This document shows positions 59,728 through 64,000 of a stretch of 64,000 nt of DNA, one piece after another. Numbering within the stretch: position 1 is the first letter of the stretch; each line of letters starts with the position of its first letter. The DNA lies in assembly GCA_019695295.1 (NCBI GenBank), contig JAIBAH010000009.1, forward strand, positions 1 through 64,000, given 5' to 3'. The position numbers were made by a program, and so were the translations under genes. Under the pieces are notes generated by a model, which was given only the letters and a program-made list of their open reading frames with translations, was not told the origin of the DNA and made no database searches. The DNA comes from Bacteroidia bacterium (GTDB lineage Bacteria; Bacteroidota; Bacteroidia; J057).

Positions 59728-61442
59728 GGCGTATTCACTATCTGCTGAGCCTCTTTCAGCAAAGAGGTACGGGCATTGGTACGGTTTACAGCGATAAGAT
59801 TCCCTTTCCCGGAAGTGGCGAGCTGAGTGAGTTTGGTTACATTGATGTTCGGGTCGGATACACTGCCAAAGAGCATTACGGAAAGCCTTATATCCGATTT
59901 GGCATATTCGGTGGCCAGCATCTGCAAATCATTGGTCAGGGTGATATATCCGTCTGTAACGACAATTATCCGGTTGTTTCCACCCTTAATCCGGTTTGAG
60001 TTCATCTGAAGATAGGCGTAATCCAGCCCCATTCTCAGATTGGAGCTCCCTTCCGAATTCAGTTTATCCAGTGCACCAAGGATTTTTTCCTTTTGAGAAG
60101 CGGGCGTGGGTTTTAATACTACCTGGGCATTACCCGAATAGGTAATGATTCCGATTTTATCTTCCGGACGCATTTCCCGGACGATATACCGCATCGCATT
60201 TTTCATGGAATCCAGCCTTCCGCCTGAGCGCATTGATCCGGATACATCCAGTAAAAAAATCAGATTATTAATGGCGTAGCCCTCCATCAGGGAAACCTTT
60301 TGGGTATCGGGCGGAGGGAGTTTCGGGCGCGGCATTGTCGCTATTTTGGGCTCATCTTTGGGTAAAGTCACGGTCATTTCCGATGGCTTAGTGGGTAAAA
60401 CCGGGTCAGTTTTTGGGTCTTTTATAATCACTGTCTGAGTGGGTATTTTGACCTCAGGGGGTTTGGGAGGGATGACAGCTACCGTTGGCGGACTGATTAC
60501 AGGCGCAATAGCATCATAAAAAGGCGGCTCCGTTTTACCTTTGATACAGAGTAATTTTTTTTCCGCAATAAACCGGTTAAACGCAGGGACAATATTGGAA
60601 TTTATATCCCTGACAAACTCCTGATTGTATTTTTTATAAAATGCGATAGTTCGTTTTTCCCCGTAGTTTGCAAAATAGGCAGTATCAAACCCTTTGGTAA
60701 AAATCTGAAAATCCGCAGAGTTTTTGGCAAGGGTATCGGTTTTACCCCTGCTTCTCAGGGTTTCCAGTAGTCCGTTTACTTCTTTTAAATGCCTGTTTAC
60801 ATCCACATATCCGGGGTCATACCCCAAATCCAGATACACCACATGCAGTTGGGAAAGTACCCGGTTCATCTGAACGGTAAGATAGTTGATATTTCTGCCT
60901 CTTTTTTTTACGTAAAAATCATACCACACATTGAGTAAAACAGAGTGTAAATCTTCGTGCCTGACCAGATAAGTACGGGAAAGAGCCCCTAAATTTTTAA
61001 GGTATTCAAACCCCAGATACATATTGTCTTTTTGATATGCTTTGGAGGAAAGATACTGAGAAAGCAAAGTCCCCTGTTTAGCGATAGCGGTGGTAACGGA
61101 TTTCAGGGAGTCCAGCCTTTTTACCAGATCATCTCTTGAGTCTTCGGGAAGGTTTAGTTTATTGTAGGTTGCCCGGCGGTAAAAATCTTCAGAAGGAGAA
61201 AAAGTAAAGGAAAAAGACAGGTTTACATCTGCTTTCCCTTCATAATACTGCCACATTTTATCATTGAGCTCAATTATTTTCAGGTATTCGGGGTATAAAA
61301 GCCGGTCGGTTTCGTTCAGATAATCTACTTGTTGATTCAGTGCATTCAGTACCTTGGTAATGCTATCCTGCTGCCCCCTTCCCTCATTCAGTGTGAGAGT
61401 CAGCAAAATTCCGGTTATGATGTATATGTAAAGGTTTCTCAT
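59724..61442 (-). CDS. Exported von Willebrand A-domain protein
   Basis: A 572-residue protein with a signal peptide (about residues 1-23, ending GRGQ). The N-terminal part (about 24-310) is helical. A Pro/Lys-rich linker follows (near residues 315-385). The von Willebrand A domain covers about 390-572 with a full metal site: DVSGSM near residue 400, then the Thr/Asp side (VVTDGY). Such domains bind proteins through the metal ion. The protein would act in the periplasm or at the surface. The combination with a helical N-terminus is common in Bacteroidota, but its partner is unknown. It ends inside the convergent glycosyltransferase gene. Confidence 0.85.
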   Translation of the reverse strand: MRNLYIYIITGILLTLTLNEGRGQQDSITKVLNALNQQVDYLNETDRLLYPEYLKIIELNDKMWQYYEGKADVNLSFSFTFSPSEDFYRRATYNKLNLPEDSRDDLVKRLDSLKSVTTAIAKQGTLLSQYLSSKAYQKDNMYLGFEYLKNLGALSRTYLVRHEDLHSVLLNVWYDFYVKKRGRNINYLTVQMNRVLSQLHVVYLDLGYDPGYVDVNRHLKEVNGLLETLRSRGKTDTLAKNSADFQIFTKGFDTAYFANYGEKRTIAFYKKYNQEFVRDINSNIVPAFNRFIAEKKLLCIKGKTEPPFYDAIAPVISPPTVAVIPPKPPEVKIPTQTVIIKDPKTDPVLPTKPSEMTVTLPKDEPKIATMPRPKLPPPDTQKVSLMEGYAINNLIFLLDVSGSMRSGGRLDSMKNAMRYIVREMRPEDKIGIITYSGNAQVVLKPTPASQKEKILGALDKLNSEGSSNLRMGLDYAYLQMNSNRIKGGNNRIIVVTDGYITLTNDLQMLATEYAKSDIRLSVMLFGSVSDPNINVTKLTQLATSGKGNLIAVNRTNARTSLLKEAQQIVNTP

Positions 61443-61554
61443 GATTAATTAAAAACACATTTAAGTAGTTTATAACGAAAGATAAGGGATTTGGATACAA
61501 ATATCTTATAAAAGTAAGAAAAAGAATGAAATACTACATTCTTCTCCCGGTATT

Positions 61555-62676
61555 TTATTTTTTCAGAAGCAGCGGATTTTTTCTAAAAGGTTTATTTTCA
61601 GGAAACTGAACGGCATAATCCGACCATTTTTTTCCTTTACGGTGTCTTTCATCCGGTTTATAGTAATCTGTAGAGAGGATTTGTGCCCCACTGGCAAAAG
61701 CTGCATCACGGGACGAAACATCCCCTTTTCTTGCTTCGTAAGTATCACTGTCACACCTGCTGCGAACCATATATCCTTCTTTAACCCACTGACGAATGCT
61801 ATCCTGTTGACCTTTGGCGTCATTGGCGATAATGAATACACATTCCGGACTTCGGGGAGGAGCGTAGGTAAACATCACTCTGCCGGATAAAGAAGGATGT
61901 CCCTGAGCATATACTTTTTCGCTTCCGTCAGCAATAAAAAAGATTTTGCCTTTGGCTTCCTGCAAATCCGGCAGCTTTCCTGCCCGGACAGCATCGTTCA
62001 GTACCGGAAAGGATTTCCTGACTTTATCCGGAGTGATTACCTGATTCAGTGTTTCTCCAAAAACAGAACAAATCTCCGCATCGAGTGCATCGGCCGCTTC
62101 CGGAGTAAAAGGGATTGCTTTGGGCAGTGCTTTCAGCGGAAGATAATCCCCCAGGGCAGAATTTTTTATTTCTACATTTACAAAAACAGGAATATGGCGG
62201 GGGTGTGAGTCAGACCATTTTTTGAGTTCAGTGAGGGCTTCCGTAAAGGTAGTATAATGAGAATTGTAGTCCACATCGGGTATATGAATCAGTTTGAATC
62301 CCGGTTTGAGTAAAGCGGGATTCCGGGATTTGGCCGACTGAAAAACGAGCCAGTTTCCTTTCCGTTTGAAATATCTGCCTCCTTGCGGGTCATAATAGAT
62401 ATCAAGCTCTATTCCTCTGACATTGTAATCGTCAAACTGCTCCGGTAAAAGGAGATGCTGATAATCCCAGGCCAAGGGGTCGTATTGTTTGGGAATCAGG
62501 GGTTTAAAGAATTTAACCCATTGAAAAACGGGCTTGTGCGTCATTTTTCTGTAGCTGTTGTGGCTGGCGATAACCTGTATTTCATTAATTCTCAGGGAGT
62601 CTTCGGAGGATTGCCCTGAGGTGATGATTGAATACGTAAAGAAAAATAAAATGGAAAGAGCCGTAAGAAGCCGCAT
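61555..62676 (-). CDS. Ca2+-dependent phosphoinositide phospholipase C-like protein
   Basis: A 373-residue exported protein with a signal peptide (about residues 1-21). It shows the PI-PLC fold of the Ca2+-dependent bacterial type. The first catalytic His39 is in IASHNSYR, the acidic residues are in GIELDIYYDP (near 89-97), and the segment VFVNVEIKNSA holds further active-site positions. It should cleave phosphoinositol or related phosphodiesters in a surface or external substrate, but the natural substrate in Bacteroidota is not known. The promoter -7 element TACCTTTG (minus, 62718-62711) lies 35 bp upstream. It is 92 bp from the BamA-like gene on the same strand. Confidence 0.87.
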   Translation of the reverse strand: MRLLTALSILFFFTYSIITSGQSSEDSLRINEIQVIASHNSYRKMTHKPVFQWVKFFKPLIPKQYDPLAWDYQHLLLPEQFDDYNVRGIELDIYYDPQGGRYFKRKGNWLVFQSAKSRNPALLKPGFKLIHIPDVDYNSHYTTFTEALTELKKWSDSHPRHIPVFVNVEIKNSALGDYLPLKALPKAIPFTPEAADALDAEICSVFGETLNQVITPDKVRKSFPVLNDAVRAGKLPDLQEAKGKIFFIADGSEKVYAQGHPSLSGRVMFTYAPPRSPECVFIIANDAKGQQDSIRQWVKEGYMVRSRCDSDTYEARKGDVSSRDAAFASGAQILSTDYYKPDERHRKGKKWSDYAVQFPENKPFRKNPLLLKK

Positions 62677-62710
62677 TTTACCAGGGGATTTGAGTGTGAA
62701 AAAACAGATT

Positions 62711-62718
62711 CAAAGGTA
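62711..62718 (-). promoter_or_regulatory. -7 element of the PI-PLC-like gene
   Basis: Minus-strand TACCTTTG, the same sequence as in the tRNA promoters. A TTG (62748-62746) lies 27 bp further upstream, which is longer than the usual spacing. Confidence 0.45.
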
Positions 62719-62768
62719 AATAATTTTCCGGAAATCCCCTAATTTCAATCTGCAATAAAAGAAATTTT

Positions 62769-64000
62769 CTAAAACTGACTGATAAGCCCAAGGTGTATCT
62801 TTCCTCTTCCCGGCTGAAAAGGGATATCGCCTGCCTGCCCGAAGGCATAGCTGAAGGTAACAAGCCCTGCGGGAGTATCATACGTAAGCCCCAGCCCGAG
62901 CCCTACCGGAAAATAATCGGTTTTCAATACATCGTCTTTGAGCCATCCGGCATCACAAAACGTAAAAAGGTAAGTATTCTGCTCCAGTAAAAGCCGGTAT
63001 TCCGCCGTAAAATAAGTATATCGGTTGCTGAAAAACTGATTTTCATTAAATCCCCGGATTGTACGGCTGCCGCCAAGCTGAATCTGATTATTCTGAAAGG
63101 TTTTTTTCTGTTGCAGGTAATAGGAACGGTTTGCCAGATGAATTACATTTCTTTTCCCGATTTTGTAGTACCACTTAATCCAGAAGTCAAGTTCCAGTAC
63201 CGGCTGAGACCAGCGGAGGGAATCCTGACGGGTAAGCGACAAACTATCATAGAGTGCAACAGGAAGCCGGATATTTCTCTTGATTACGGTTTTGCCCGCT
63301 CCGAGTTCAATATTCCCGGACCAACCATTTGTAGGGTTAAACCGGTTGTCGGTATGCTCGTAGCGGAAAGTAAGGCTATAGGACTGCGTATTTCCGTCCA
63401 GAATATCCGGCGGTCGCTGTCCCTTAAGGACTGCATTCACATAGGAAGTATCCAGTCCGGTAAAGCGGGCTTTGTATTGAAATTTAGCAGAGAAAAAAGG
63501 CGAAAAACCATATTCCACACCCGCTTTGGCCACACGGTTGAGGAAGTCACTTTTTTGTTTGAATAATTCGAATTCGCCGTTTACATGAAGCGGAAGGTGT
63601 ACTAAATAGGGAATCTGTAGTTTCAGATTCATTTTCCGGGTTCCCTCTGTAAGCTGATCGTATTTCAGCTGAAGGGATTCTCCGTATTTCAGCATACTCA
63701 CCAGAATGATATCCATCGAAGCAATCCACTGAAACCGCCGGTCTGCGTCAGGGGAACTTACTGTATTGGAGCGAGGTAAAATCCCCACTAATACATCAAA
63801 TTTATTGGCACGTCTGGGCTCTAATTGTATGATTACTTTGCTGTTTCCGATATAGGTAAATTCCGTTTTGGGAGGTTTGACGCTTTTGTAATAAATCGTG
63901 TTGTTCAGGATCCGCGGGATATTGTCAATCGCTTCCTGATTATAGACCTCCCCCGGCGACAATCCAATCATCGTATAAATCAGGCGGGGAGTTTCCTTAC
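62769..64000 (-). CDS. BamA/TamA-type outer-membrane protein, 5' end beyond the window
   Basis: The open frame runs to the right edge without a start, so the gene continues outside; a Met at 63971 is internal. About 410 residues are seen. The left-edge part (TMIGLSPGEVYNQEAIDNIP) looks like the last POTRA domain. The rest is a beta barrel of the Omp85 type: alternating strands, the motif GGSRTIRGF (R-G-F of the family) and a C-terminal strand ending HLGLISQF with a final Phe. Omp85 proteins insert or export outer-membrane proteins. The subgroup (BamA, TamA or other surface antigen) cannot be told without the N-terminus. Confidence 0.88.
   Translation of the reverse strand, partial: KETPRLIYTMIGLSPGEVYNQEAIDNIPRILNNTIYYKSVKPPKTEFTYIGNSKVIIQLEPRRANKFDVLVGILPRSNTVSSPDADRRFQWIASMDIILVSMLKYGESLQLKYDQLTEGTRKMNLKLQIPYLVHLPLHVNGEFELFKQKSDFLNRVAKAGVEYGFSPFFSAKFQYKARFTGLDTSYVNAVLKGQRPPDILDGNTQSYSLTFRYEHTDNRFNPTNGWSGNIELGAGKTVIKRNIRLPVALYDSLSLTRQDSLRWSQPVLELDFWIKWYYKIGKRNVIHLANRSYYLQQKKTFQNNQIQLGGSRTIRGFNENQFFSNRYTYFTAEYRLLLEQNTYLFTFCDAGWLKDDVLKTDYFPVGLGLGLTYDTPAGLVTFSYAFGQAGDIPFQPGRGKIHLGLISQF

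Overview
The window is a piece of a Bacteroidota chromosome, probably from a free-living Cytophagales/Chitinophagales-like lineage, though the class cannot be fixed from this sequence alone. Four things point to the phylum. There is a type IX secretion (T9SS) sortase, PorU, and three exported proteins with Por-type C-terminal sorting domains. Promoters have the phylum-specific form TTG/TTTG, about 20 bp, then TAnnTTTG; it is clearest in front of both tRNA genes, the wecA-like gene, a phosphohexomutase gene, nuoE, an S8 protease gene and the DUF4143 ATPase gene. Lipoproteins are numerous, and many families seen are typical of the phylum. No rRNA, CRISPR array, insertion sequence or prophage was seen.

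Layout. 1-8 kb (minus strand): a GT-C-like membrane protein, two paralogous secreted subtilases and an LVIVD-repeat lipoprotein. 8-17 kb: a 1633-residue exported protein of unknown function and PorU. 17-22 kb: a von Willebrand A-like exported protein, then an operon of a WecA/MraY-type glycosyl-phosphate transferase, a short-chain dehydrogenase and an 82-residue protein with an Sm-like sequence pattern, followed by a hotdog-fold protein and a CCG-domain iron-sulfur protein. 22-32 kb: a NYN nuclease fused to a cold-shock domain, an OmpA-domain protein, a T9SS cargo protein, and phenylacetate-type genes (paaG, and tetR-paaE) around pyrG, then two tandem Kazal lipoproteins.

32-36 kb: tRNA-Val, then a co-directional cluster of ECF sigma factor, zinc-site anti-sigma factor, YHS protein, DoxX protein and a lipoprotein MsrB-MsrA fusion. 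The anti-sigma zinc ligands have the same numbering pattern (plus one) as Streptomyces RsrA. I read this as a redox-controlled repair operon for oxidised envelope methionines, the most coherent candidate system in the window. 36-44 kb: a DUF4143 ATPase gene that looks foreign and sits between palindromes, tRNA-Asn, a lone nuoE, an overlapping pair of uncharacterised exported proteins, an EGF-like lipoprotein and a tocopherol-cyclase-like protein. 44-58 kb is mostly housekeeping: phosphohexomutase, DUF937 protein, phosphatidylserine decarboxylase, riboflavin synthase, ATP synthase gamma, RecQ and 2-oxoglutarate dehydrogenase E1, with small lipoproteins between. 58-64 kb: a GT39-like glycosyltransferase, a von Willebrand A protein, a calcium-dependent PI-PLC-like protein and a BamA/TamA-type outer-membrane protein cut by the right edge.

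Functional links. PorU would process the two subtilases and the 360-residue cargo protein at the cell surface. The TetR regulator probably controls itself and paaE through an 18-bp perfect palindrome lying on the promoter. Many genes are single members of pathways whose partners lie outside the window (NuoE, AtpG, SucA, PaaE/PaaG).
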